From positions 1 to 54,579 of IMG/VR virus record IMGVR_UViG_3300044801_000147: DNA of 54,579 nucleotides, one strand, 5' to 3'. The notes below the pieces were generated by a model. The model was not told where the DNA came from and ran no database searches. It saw only the letters and a program-made list of their open reading frames with translations. The DNA is from a virus. Positions 16,601 to 23,362 of this stretch are shown here, in pieces (the first letter of the stretch is position 1; the number at the start of each line of letters is the position of its first letter). The position numbers and the translations under genes are program-made.

Positions 16601-18562
16601 TCCGTCAACGTCCCGGCCTACGCCTACGCTGGGGGCAGGGACTCGCTCCAGCTCTCGCGCTCGACCTGGGGCCTCGGCGGCTTCGGCCTCAACTTCGGCC
16701 TCAACTTCGGCAACGCCGCCGCGCCCATCAGCCAGCGCAACACGCCAGGGGCGTGGTCCCCACTGGACGTCTCCGTCATCTACACCGACCTGGAGAGCGT
16801 GAGGCGCGTCTCCGTGCTCGACGGCAGCGACCGCTACATCGTGGTCTCGCCGTACAGCGTGCTCGTCTACGGCATCTACCCGTCCACGAGCCCGCAGGCC
16901 GTGCTCCTGCGCGTCCTGCTCACGCCGAACGGCACCCTCATCCAGGACGCCGTCCACGCCGAGGAGGACTACACCCTGGTCCTGGACAGCGCGGGGACGG
17001 TCTACCGCTACACCACCGCCCCGAACTTCTACACGGACGCCCCGGACACCTCCTTCGACCTGGCCGACATCTCCACCCTGTCCTTCGTGGACGAGGAGCT
17101 GGACAATGACGTCCGCATCCTCACGACGCAGAGCTTCCTCGGCCAGAGGGTGCTCGTGTTCTCCGGCGAGCAGGGTGCGCTGCTCCTCCAGGCGTCGACC
17201 GCCACCCTCGCGCCGGGCAGCTTCCTGGAGCTCACGACGGCCACCCACTTCCTGTACGGGTGCGACAAGGTGCAGTTCGTGCGCTGGGTCGGGATGGAGA
17301 ACCTCGGCTCCGGCGACGTGCTCCTCGGCACCGTGGCCAACGACACGGCGGAGATCACGGGCGTCGCCATCGCCTCCGGGACGTTCGCGGGCAGCCCCGT
17401 CGGCCCGAACACCCTGCTGGTCACGGCGGCCAACGACTTCGCGGCGGGCGAGGTGGTGGTGCTGTCGGGCCTCACCGCCGCCCCGACCCTGGTGAAGAAC
17501 GCCCTGAACGGCATGTACTGCACGGTCGTGTCCGCCAGCTCGTCGGCCTTCATCGCGTACATGGACGACGAGCACGTCCCGCAGCCCCCGGCGACCTACC
17601 CCGTCTCCCCGGAGACCGGGATCGCGGTGTCCCAGGACAGCGGCACCACGTACGAGTCCCTCATCAGCCTCGCGAACAAGGCGATCATCGGCGCGTGGGA
17701 CAAGTCGAAGCTCAAGAACCAGTTCGTGAACACGGGCGAGATACTGTTCGACCCCGACACGACCTACGCGGGCAGGCCGATCCCGCCCGCCCTCGCCCCG
17801 CTGTCGTTCCAGCTCAGCGGGACGAACGCCAACATCGCGCTCCGCTGGGTCCAGCAGCGTGCCGACCTCGTCGGCGGCTACACGGTCCAGGTCGGCACCG
17901 AGACCGTCCTGAACACCCCGGTCCCGGCCGCCCCGTACCAGTTCCAGGTGCCCGTCTCCCTGTACTTCTTCGACGCCAACGTGAGCGTCACTGACGTCAC
18001 GATCCAGACGGCCTCCGTCACGCTGGTCAGCGAGGCCACGCAGCAGGGCGGCTTCGGCCTGAACTTCGGCGTCGGCTTCGGCCTGGAGAGCGTCGTGACC
18101 TTCACGGCGGCCAACACCTTCACGGAGGGCCAGCAGGTCGTCCTCAGCGGCCTGACCTTCGCGACGTGGCTCAACGGCGTCCCGCTGACCGTCCTGACCG
18201 CGAGCCCGACCCAGTTCCAGGTCGTGGACCCGACCTCGCACACGCCGTTCGCGGCCATGCCGGAGACCGGGACGGCGGTCGGCTCCCTGAACATCCCGCT
18301 GGCGTTCGTGCCCTACGCGCCGGGGCCTGGGCAGTATACGGTGTCCCCGGCGGGGCTGTACACGTTCAACGCGGCGCAGTCCGGGCACAGCGTCAACATC
18401 GGCTTCATCCAGCTGTTCCGCACCGTCGCCAACGTGGTGTCCGGCGGGGTGCAGAACGTGACCGTGCAGCTCCCTGCCGGGCCGACGTACTTCTTCCAGG
18501 TGGAGGCGACGTCCCTGGACGGCGCGTCCGGCTACTCAAACATCCAGGAGATAACGACTTAG
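13700..18562 (+). CDS. Giant tail/fibre protein with FG-rich cassettes
   Basis: A 1620-aa beta-rich virion-type protein, rich in T, V, G, A and N with very few charged residues. At least four copies of an 80-residue beta module occur (hallmark: TAANDF..G..V.L.GLT.A.FLNG..LTVLTA..TQFTA). Eight short FG cassettes of the form GGFGLNFGLNFGN are inserted in loops (near 14020, 14424, 14925, 15600, 16022, 16288, 16670, 18048). Ig-like segments lie between (around 16390-16610). The start ATG 13700 follows the HNH stop by 2 nt; the first 40 nt are AT-richer than the rest. No signal peptide is seen. Probably a tail fibre or decoration protein; no enzyme motif was recognised. Confidence 0.75.
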   Translation: MITILDQVPWSQVLVSGNGEFVTVPNPLTPSGELYVISNVRTASNSFAVLKSIPVPPSPGPGASFETKATYVFNEPNTDFDPVAAYDPANQLLHILGTRNTPTNGFGFSFGFNFGQAFGSSPQLNDLIKFTFDTNTNNLTGPFVLSTGARIRGSYDIAVLPNSNVVVGVCLADPILAVAGIASVDVHGNVATVTFTVPLATPYAPGQWVLVDGLTNATFLNGQLLQVLTANATQFTAPYGTGGFGLIFGARFGAGFAYGPTAEPSGATASPVGESLLAMELTPSSVVVPGTAVILDSSPSRTGNSFDAVSLVAPPLTRNVELYYQTHPKNITFQDQLFTVALFNRAAGTWDPAPTVLTTFPARWADDRLTVLQDTAGNRYMSQTYWTQLNHPEGIVGNAFLGFRPAGGFGYGFGFNFGNGQTNDWLFHPTFGTTVGGSIIQGTLSVDENLDVSYIYLLQPFDQIPAPPSAIAWPLHVASVAIPSLNLTEVPGFYNGLNLTWVRGTKSLVDDLSAWAVVGETEGALPPSPTTVPLYVSLFNVPPIANVKPPVVTLWRNNTWWATDVSLATSFAVASGVVTVQAANDFVPGEAVAVWGFQNPPNEFLNGTVLTVLTANATSFTAALAHANYTFVPGGFGFGLMFGLGFGGTDAGYVALLEPGPLVLDASGSTSPSLDPLGFTWTENYPGAGVTIAPTPSGSMAELTVADSVGGPGFVFDVGVAVTDTASPHPPATATVVSVSGGTVTFTINNAPDSLPLLPFAPREQVMPYDIAVAYGFGLSFGLNFGDADNSALGFLNDRVLTVLATPPPTSTSFSALCSPGSFSGTVPVTGFVMPQFQFAQTVVTVPTNVAPTVTFPNSSWSGFGNVFGFFFGEGPYLDIARNTTFTVTPNTPLLANQYPVVYTGLTDPDDVPTFSWVQTSGTTVAMSGTTSPSVTISTAGANILGETLTFQAAVDDGVNPTATASFSVNVPAYAYAGGRDSLQLSRSTWGLGGFGLNFGLNFGNAAAPISQRNTPGAWSPLDVSVIYTDLESVRRVSVLDGSDRYIVVSPYSVLVYGIYPSTSPQAVLLRVLLTPNGTLIQDAVHAEEDYTLVLDSAGTVYRYTTAPNFYTDAPDTSFDLADISTLSFVDEELDNDVRILTTQSFLGQRVLVFSGEQGALLLQASTATLAPGSFLELTTATHFLYGCDKVQFVRWVGMENLGSGDVLLGTVANDTAEITGVAIASGTFAGSPVGPNTLLVTAANDFAAGEVVVLSGLTAAPTLVKNALNGMYCTVVSASSSAFIAYMDDEHVPQPPATYPVSPETGIAVSQDSGTTYESLISLANKAIIGAWDKSKLKNQFVNTGEILFDPDTTYAGRPIPPALAPLSFQLSGTNANIALRWVQQRADLVGGYTVQVGTETVLNTPVPAAPYQFQVPVSLYFFDANVSVTDVTIQTASVTLVSEATQQGGFGLNFGVGFGLESVVTFTAANTFTEGQQVVLSGLTFATWLNGVPLTVLTASPTQFQVVDPTSHTPFAAMPETGTAVGSLNIPLAFVPYAPGPGQYTVSPAGLYTFNAAQSGHSVNIGFIQLFRTVANVVSGGVQNVTVQLPAGPTYFFQVEATSLDGASGYSNIQEITT

Positions 18563-18613
18563 CAGTATTTGAAGAGAAACACGACTTTGCAACCTGTTTA
18601 AGAGAGGCCCTCT

Positions 18614-19225
18614 ATGAGCATCGTACTCGGCAACAAGATCACAACTTTGATGGTAAGCGCCGCAAACGGAGACACTTACGGCGACCAGGAGCGCCACATT
18701 TTCCGTGGCATCCAGGCATTCTTCATGCCCAACGTCGAGAACATGACCCTCGCCACGCCCCCCGGCTCGCCCACGAACGGCGACATGTACGTGGTCGCGG
18801 TCTCCCCGACGGGAGCCTGGGTCGGCCAGACGAACAACATCGCGTACTGGGCGATCGACCCGCAGGACGGCGTCGCCACCACTGGCATCTGGGAGTTCTA
18901 CACTCCGCAGATCGGCTGGACCGTGTTCGACAACAACTCGCTCCTGACCTGGAAGTTCAACGGCACCGTCTGGCTCTGGACGAAGCAGATCGGGACCGCG
19001 GCATTCCCCGCCGCGACGAGCATCGCCGTGCCGTTCACCGCGACCTACGTCGGGACTCAGCCAAACGGACCCGCCGTGACGGTGACCGCACTCAACGCTG
19101 ATCCGAGCGCGGCTGGTGGAATTTGGGTTGTCCCAACGGGCGGACCTGGCGCGTGGACAGGCTTCACGCTTTGGGCCACGGACGTCAACTCGCTCACGTT
19201 CAACTACGTCGTCGAAGGTTATTAA
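18614..19225 (+). CDS. DUF2793-like tail protein
   Basis: A 203-aa protein starting at ATG 18614 with AAGAGAGG 7 nt upstream. Residues 45-110 match the pattern of DUF2793 found in phage tail and fibre proteins: PPGSPTNGDMYVV, PTGAWVGQTNNIAYW, WEFYTPQIGWTV. The C-terminal part is a beta-rich segment with many T, V and G. It probably accompanies the upstream giant protein in the tail tip or fibre. A 51-nt leader contains CAGTATTTGAAGAG, one of several AGTATT motifs. A strong hairpin follows the stop codon. Confidence 0.75.
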   Translation: MSIVLGNKITTLMVSAANGDTYGDQERHIFRGIQAFFMPNVENMTLATPPGSPTNGDMYVVAVSPTGAWVGQTNNIAYWAIDPQDGVATTGIWEFYTPQIGWTVFDNNSLLTWKFNGTVWLWTKQIGTAAFPAATSIAVPFTATYVGTQPNGPAVTVTALNADPSAAGGIWVVPTGGPGAWTGFTLWATDVNSLTFNYVVEGY

Positions 19226-19261
19226 GGGGCATGTCTGTAGCTCCTAGCTACGCCGTGCCCC
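19226..19261 (+). terminator. Bipartite hairpin after the DUF2793 gene
   Basis: GGGGCA (19226-19231) pairs with TGCCCC (19256-19261), enclosing a perfect GTAGCT-CCT-AGCTAC stem. It begins immediately after the stop codon. There is no U-tract downstream, so it may be a factor-dependent terminator or an mRNA 3'-end stabiliser. Confidence 0.55.
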
Positions 19262-19310
19262 GCTGAATACATAATTGCCAAAAAGGGTTCGACACTCAGT
19301 ATTAGTGAGC

Positions 19311-19853
19311 ATGTCGTTTTCCCCCGAGCACAGAAGAAAGCTGAGCGAGGCCCGCAAAGACCCCTCCATAAACTGGAAGGCTGGGTCCAGCAAGCTCAAG
19401 TCCCTGGGCATCTCTCCCGAGACAGTGAAACAACAGCGGGACGCCGGGTTCCGTTTCTGCCGCGAGCACAATTCTTTCCTCTCCTCTAGCTCTTTCTTGA
19501 AATACGACGACACCTATCTGTGCCTGCTGTGTAAACAGGACCGCACGGCCCACAAAAAATACGGAACGCCTCCAGGCTGGTACAAGCATAAATTTGAGGA
19601 GCAAAACGGCACCTGTTTTCTGTGCGGGAATCCGCCGCAGGGCAGGATGCGGACGCTATGCGTGGATCACGATCATTCCTGCTGCAAGGGAGGCTCCTCC
19701 TGCGGCAAGTGCGTCCGTGGCCTTCTGTGTAATCACTGCAACCTCGTTTTGCAGGTATTAGACAACTCAGAATGGCTGAACGGCTCGACGAGCGCAATCC
19801 CGCCGCTCTGCGGTGGGTTAGCGAGTGCCTTTTGCGGTATTAAAAACTTATGA
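19311..19853 (+). CDS. Endonuclease VII-type HEG, 3' end replaced by TnpB element
   Basis: About 180 aa from ATG 19311, which follows CAGTATTAGTGAG closely. The N-terminus [14 protein letters not shown] is NUMOD3-like. A zinc pair (CLLC) precedes the endonuclease VII core: CFLCG...[12 protein letters not shown]...[14 protein letters not shown], with the DH catalytic pair and an extra CC...C insert. The usual terminal helix is missing. From about 19799 the frame runs into the left-end hairpin of the TnpB element and reads [12 protein letters not shown] before stopping inside the tnpB start (ATGA). The core looks intact; activity after loss of the last helix is uncertain. Confidence 0.75.
   Translation: MSFSPEHRRKLSEARKDPSINWKAGSSKLKSLGISPETVKQQRDAGFRFCREHNSFLSSSSFLKYDDTYLCLLCKQDRTAHKKYGTPPGWYKHKFEEQNGTCFLCGNPPQGRMRTLCVDHDHSCCKGGSSCGKCVRGLLCNHCNLVLQVLDNSEWLNGSTSAIPPLCGGLASAFCGIKNL
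19799..19817 (+). repeat. Left-end hairpin of TnpB element
   Basis: 8-bp stem (one G-T) with TCT loop; typical subterminal hairpin of IS605-type ends. It is translated as the new C-terminus of the truncated endonuclease VII gene. Confidence 0.6.
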
Positions 19854-20893
19854 TCCAGTGCCAACTCAAACTTCGACCCTGCAAGGCTCAGGAGAAAACC
19901 TGCGACCAATGGCTCTACCATCTGGCGTCGGTCTACAATTTCGCCGTGAGGAAGATTGAGCTAAACGCCAAGGACAAAATCTACTTCTCCAAACTGGAGT
20001 TCCAGAATCTTTTGGCGAACCACGGGCAACGACTTGATATTCCGTCGCACGCGCTACAGGGCGTTCTTTGTACCGTCCATGATGCGTGGAAGCGCTGCTT
20101 CAGGAAAATCGCTGGCAAGCCTCGGCTCAAGGGGATGCGGAAGCTAACGAGCATTCCGTTTCCAGACCCAATCAAGGCACCAAAAGGAAACCGCATCACA
20201 TTGCCCGGACTTGGCAGCCTTCGTTTCCATGGGCAAGAATTGCCAGAAGGAGTTATCAAATGCGGGCGCTTGGTCAAGCGTGCATCAGGATGGCACCTGT
20301 GCCTGTTCATAGCAGCGGACCCAAAAGCGATTGAGAGAGCGGCGTTCGGAGAAATCGGCATAGACCCCGGCTTCTCGAATCTGCTCACAACATCTGACGG
20401 GGAAATCATCGAGCACCCACGGGAGTTGGAAGCTTCGGCAGAACGCCTAGCGCAGGCACAGCGGGGGCACAACAAAACGTTGGCAGCAAGGATTCAAGAG
20501 CGCATAGCCAACCGCAAAAAGGACAGGAACCATAAGCTAACGACGCGATTGGTTGCAGAGAACGTGCTGATCGCGTGGAGCAAAGACAAAATCAAAGGAA
20601 TCGCAAAAAGGTTCGGGAAGAGCGTGAGCAGTTCGGCGCACGCGGAGATTCGAGGGATGTTGTCCTACAAAATGCCCATAAGCGGTGGGACGTTCGTCGA
20701 GACTGATTCCAAGTATTCCACCAAGACTTGCAGCGAATGCGGGAGCCAATCTGGTGGTCCTTCAGGGTTTGCAGGCTTGTCGGTAAGGCACTGGAGTTGT
20801 CCGTGTGGAGCGGAAAACGAGCGGGATGTTAATGCGGCTCGTAACACTCTAATTGCCGGGGTCGGATTGACCCACGAGGTGGCGTATGCCTAA
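19850..20893 (+). CDS. TnpB RNA-guided nuclease
   Basis: A 347-aa protein, normal length for IS605 TnpB. The RuvC-like catalytic acids are all present: D172 in GIDPGFSN, E237 in [11 protein letters not shown]326 in ERDVNAARN. The zinc ribbon CSECG...CPCG is at about 297-323. The N-terminal helical domain starts [12 protein letters not shown]. TnpB cuts DNA next to a short TAM motif using an omega RNA made from the 3' part of its own gene and the right end; here that RNA would run to about 20933 and take its guide from the lysozyme 5' region. The start overlaps the upstream stop (ATGA) and the end overlaps the lysozyme frame by 8 nt. Confidence 0.92.
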   Translation: MIQCQLKLRPCKAQEKTCDQWLYHLASVYNFAVRKIELNAKDKIYFSKLEFQNLLANHGQRLDIPSHALQGVLCTVHDAWKRCFRKIAGKPRLKGMRKLTSIPFPDPIKAPKGNRITLPGLGSLRFHGQELPEGVIKCGRLVKRASGWHLCLFIAADPKAIERAAFGEIGIDPGFSNLLTTSDGEIIEHPRELEASAERLAQAQRGHNKTLAARIQERIANRKKDRNHKLTTRLVAENVLIAWSKDKIKGIAKRFGKSVSSSAHAEIRGMLSYKMPISGGTFVETDSKYSTKTCSECGSQSGGPSGFAGLSVRHWSCPCGAENERDVNAARNTLIAGVGLTHEVAYA

Positions 20894-21365
20894 CGGCAAA
20901 AACCAGTCAGGAATCCCAGAGTTTCACTCTGGGAGGATCAATTATAGTCAATCAGGGTTGCAGTTAACCGAACAATTTGAGGCGTGCAAACTCGCCGCTT
21001 ATCAGGACATCAAAGGCATTTGGACGGTAGGGTACGGTCATACAGGTACAGACGTGTACCAAGGTCTTGTTATTACCCCGCTCCAAGCCGCTCAACTTCT
21101 ACTCAATGACGTGCAGCACGCAGTCAACTGTGTCAACCAACTCGTCATTACGACACTCACGCAAGGGGAGTTTGACGCTCTTGTGGATTTCGCGTTCAAT
21201 TGTGGGTGTGGAGCATTCGCCAGCAGTACCATGCTGAAATTGCTCAATTCAGGCGACTACCAAGGTGCAGCAGGCCAATTTGATTCGTGGGATCATGCAT
21301 CTGGTCAAGTTGTAGCTGGCCTGCTTCGTAGGCGTCAAGCTGAAACAAACGAGTTTAACTCTTGA
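20886..21365 (+). CDS. T4-type lysozyme (GH24 endolysin)
   Basis: A muramidase that would cleave the host peptidoglycan at lysis. The catalytic triad has exact T4 lysozyme spacing: E32, D41 (nine residues on), T47 (six further), in FEACKLAAYQDIKGIWTVGYGH. Length is 159 aa against 164 in T4. The first 18 residues are encoded by the TnpB right end, including its hairpin, so they are not native. The native protein probably began around NYSQSGLQLTEQFE, where an ATC or ATT codon follows GGGAGG. The present ATG (20886) lies inside tnpB, so translation may be coupled to it. No signal peptide or membrane anchor; no holin is recognised nearby. Confidence 0.88.
   Translation: MPNGKNQSGIPEFHSGRINYSQSGLQLTEQFEACKLAAYQDIKGIWTVGYGHTGTDVYQGLVITPLQAAQLLLNDVQHAVNCVNQLVITTLTQGEFDALVDFAFNCGCGAFASSTMLKLLNSGDYQGAAGQFDSWDHASGQVVAGLLRRRQAETNEFNS
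20915..20933 (+). repeat. Right-end hairpin of TnpB element
   Basis: CCCAGAG-TTTCA-CTCTGGG, perfect 7-bp stem just after tnpB; expected 3' scaffold hairpin of the omega RNA. It is also read as codons of the extended lysozyme frame. Confidence 0.65.
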
Positions 21366-21375
21366 ACAAACAACG

Positions 21376-21891
21376 ATGTGCCGACGCGTAAAGGGGAGCC
21401 GTAATCGTGCGAAGGCAACGCTTGTTGTATCCAGAGTGCACGAACGTATTGCAAACCTACGGGGCAACTTTGCCCACCAACTAACACACAGTCTGGTATC
21501 GAAGTATCCGGCGCTGTGTCTTGAAAATTTAAGCATTGAAGGTCTTGCGAAAACCAAACTGGCTAAATCAATGCTCGATGCCGCATTCGGAGAAACCGTT
21601 CGTCAGTGGAAATATAAGTCGCGCTGGAACAACACTCATGCCGTCCAAGCCGACAGGTTCTTCCCGAGTACGAAACTGTGCAGCGAATGCGGATACAAGA
21701 ACAACAACCTAAGTCTTTCAGACAGAGAGTGGACTTGTCCTGCTTGTGGGACATACCACAGCAGGGACGGCAACGCATCTCTAAACCTGAAAGCAGAGGG
21801 TATCAGAATTCTCGACGCCTTGGGATACATGGAGTCGTTAAACGACTGCGGACAGTGTGTCAGTCTTGCGAAAGCAAGCAACGCTGGTTGA
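21376..21891 (+). pseudogene. TnpB C-terminal remnant
   Basis: A 171-residue frame equal to the second half of a TnpB. KGSRNRAK and HERIANLRGNFAHQL are the helix before the RuvC-II strand; CLENLSIEGL carries the catalytic Glu. The zinc ribbon CSECG...CPAC and SRDGNASLNL with the last Asp follow. The N-terminal domain and the first catalytic Asp are missing, so it cannot cut alone. It differs from the 19850 protein. Its 3' sequence and right end match the 36291 element, so it belongs to that second family. The deletion joins it directly to the lysozyme 3' end, 10 nt after the stop codon. Remnants that keep the right end may still make an omega RNA. Confidence 0.85.
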
Positions 21892-21953
21892 AACAGTTAA
21901 GGGCGGCGTGAGCCGCCTAGAATCCCCCGCCTTTAGGCGTGGGGAGTATCAAA
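21892..21953 (+). repeat. TnpB right end (omega RNA 3' hairpin)
   Basis: A GGCGGC-GTGA-GCCGCC hairpin is followed by TAGAATCCCCCGCC-TTTA-GGCGTGGGGAGTATCAA (hairpin 21924-21944). The last 36 bases are the same as at 37441-37477. The flank that would act as guide begins ACTGCTACATCC, inside the leftward tail gene. Confidence 0.8.
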
Positions 21954-22515
21954 CTGCTACATCCAAGTAAACCCGATCTAAGGTGAAATCGATGCTCACG
22001 ACCATGGAGGACTGCGCCGGGGGAGGGGCGACCAGGGGCGTCAGGATCGGGTGGGTGAGGTTGTTCGGCTGGTTCCCGGGGTCGGGGGAGTAGGTCACAG
22101 AGACCACGCCGTCGGCGTAGCACACGCCTCTCGGCAGGAAGCCCTGGACCGAGCCGTTGTAGTTGTTCGCCAGGGCGTTGGTATCCCCTAAAACGAACAG
22201 CATCCAGAGGGGAAGCTGCCCGGCGGTCAGGACCGGGACGCTCTGGTCCAGAATCGCCAGGGCGGCGGGGGAAAGCAGTACTAGACCGTAGGTCGGGAAG
22301 GCGGGCGTGCTGCCACGGTAGGTTCCGAACGCCTCGGTGAACCAGGAGGCCCTCGGGGTGTCCGGCTGGAGCACGCCGACGCGGTAGTAGCTGCCGTCGA
22401 ACGCGAAGCCGGTGTGCTGGTTATCCCCCAAATCGGGGAAATAAAAAGAATCATCCGTTCGTTTTTCGATCGTGCAGGAGGCGACGATGTTCTGGTCTAT
22501 GAAGTCGTATGCCAT
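21949..22515 (-). CDS. Leftward tail-type protein, truncated by element end
   Basis: About 188 aa from ATG 22515 (AGGA 8 nt upstream); a GTG at 22563 would add 16 residues and overlap the HNH leader. The sequence MAYDFIDQNIVAS...FYFPDL, repeated prolines and aromatic residues, and SIDFTLDRVYLDV look like a virion protein, but I do not recognise a family. It is the only leftward gene in the tail cluster. Its stop codon (TCA on the plus strand, 21949-21951) lies inside the TnpB right end GTATCAA, so the element has replaced the natural C-terminus. Inversion of this gene together with element activity is possible. Confidence 0.6.
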   Translation of the reverse strand: MAYDFIDQNIVASCTIEKRTDDSFYFPDLGDNQHTGFAFDGSYYRVGVLQPDTPRASWFTEAFGTYRGSTPAFPTYGLVLLSPAALAILDQSVPVLTAGQLPLWMLFVLGDTNALANNYNGSVQGFLPRGVCYADGVVSVTYSPDPGNQPNNLTHPILTPLVAPPPAQSSMVVSIDFTLDRVYLDVAV

Positions 22516-22594
22516 ATTCCCCGTCCTACTCAAGGACTTTGCTAGTTCGGAAAACTTCACCAACTACGGTCCCTCCTTGGTAGGGGAACAAGAG

Positions 22595-23359
22595 ATGGGC
22601 ACGTTCAAAGACTTGACGGGTATGCGGTTTGGCTTGTGGTTCGTCACCGCTAGGGCTGAGTCGCAGAACGGCAAGACGCTGTGGCGAGTCCGCTGCATTT
22701 GCGGGGCGGAGAAAGAAGTTCTCGGCTACAGCCTTGCGTCTGGAGTTTCTAAGAGCTGCGGATGTGCCTCCGGCAGGATCAAAGCGGCCAAAATGCAGAA
22801 ACGCATCAACCTGATCAACCAGCGGTTTGGCAGGCTGTGGGTCGTTGCGCGGGCGGGATCAATCAGGTACGGGAAGAGCACTTCGTCAAACTCTTTGTGG
22901 GAGTGCAAGTGCACCTGCGGAAATATCATCACGGTCACGGGGAAATCACTCCGCGCTGGAACGACGAAAAGCTGCGGGTGCCTACACGCTGACATGACTT
23001 GCCTGGCCCCCGGACAGTCGGGGTTTAACACCCTGCTGAGCGTGTATAAAGTTCACGCTGAAAAAAGAGGGTTCATTTGGGAGCTGACAGACGAGCAGTT
23101 CCGCACCCTTGTGAGCGGGGCCTGTCATTACTGCGGACAGCAGCCTAGCCAAGTTTCCGTGAAGTGGTCAGAGAACGGGCAGTTCGTTTACAACGGCATT
23201 GACAGGCTGAACAACGCGGTTGGGTACACGCTTGGGAACACCGCTCCCTGTTGCGGGCCGCACAATCGGATGAAGGGCACGATGTCGGTGGAAGAGTTCA
23301 TAGAGCAGTGCCGCAAGGTCGCGTCGCGCTTCGGCATCTCTAAGTCAGTGGGGTTGTAA
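22595..23359 (+). CDS. HNH endonuclease with two Cys modules
   Basis: A 254-aa protein starting at ATG 22595 with AGGGG upstream. Two 'RFG...W.C.C.CG...SCGC' modules cover about residues 5-60 and 70-130, followed by a linker and an HNH core: CHYCG near 185, YNGIDRLNNAVGYTLGNTAPCC with the D/N pair near 205, and CGPHNRMKGTMS near 228. This type of HNH ('YNGIDR.N...GY...N..PCC..CN..K') is common in phages as a free-standing gene. It lies divergent to the leftward tail gene and ends 3 nt before the next ATG. A truncated relative of its HNH core lies at 53744. Confidence 0.87.
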   Translation: MGTFKDLTGMRFGLWFVTARAESQNGKTLWRVRCICGAEKEVLGYSLASGVSKSCGCASGRIKAAKMQKRINLINQRFGRLWVVARAGSIRYGKSTSSNSLWECKCTCGNIITVTGKSLRAGTTKSCGCLHADMTCLAPGQSGFNTLLSVYKVHAEKRGFIWELTDEQFRTLVSGACHYCGQQPSQVSVKWSENGQFVYNGIDRLNNAVGYTLGNTAPCCGPHNRMKGTMSVEEFIEQCRKVASRFGISKSVGL

Positions 23360-23362
23360 ACT

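Larger units (their letters stand above)
19799..20933 (+). mobile_element. TnpB-only IS200/IS605-type element
   Basis: The left end carries a hairpin CCCGCCGC-TCT-GCGGTGGG (19799-19817); tnpB follows at 19850. The right end carries CCCAGAG-TTTCA-CTCTGGG (20915-20933). There is no tnpA transposase, so movement would need one in trans. The element has landed in the 3' end of an endonuclease VII gene on its left and at the start of the lysozyme gene on its right. The exact boundaries are not visible from one copy. Confidence 0.75.

Noticed and set aside
14768-18388. Very long leftward open frames opposite the giant structural genes (also 40250-43210, 5423-6613, 45453-46799)
   Set aside because: They mirror GC-rich rightward genes codon by codon, are extremely rich in R, V, G, E and A without recognisable domains, and have no ribosome binding sites. 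They are shadows of high GC3 genes.
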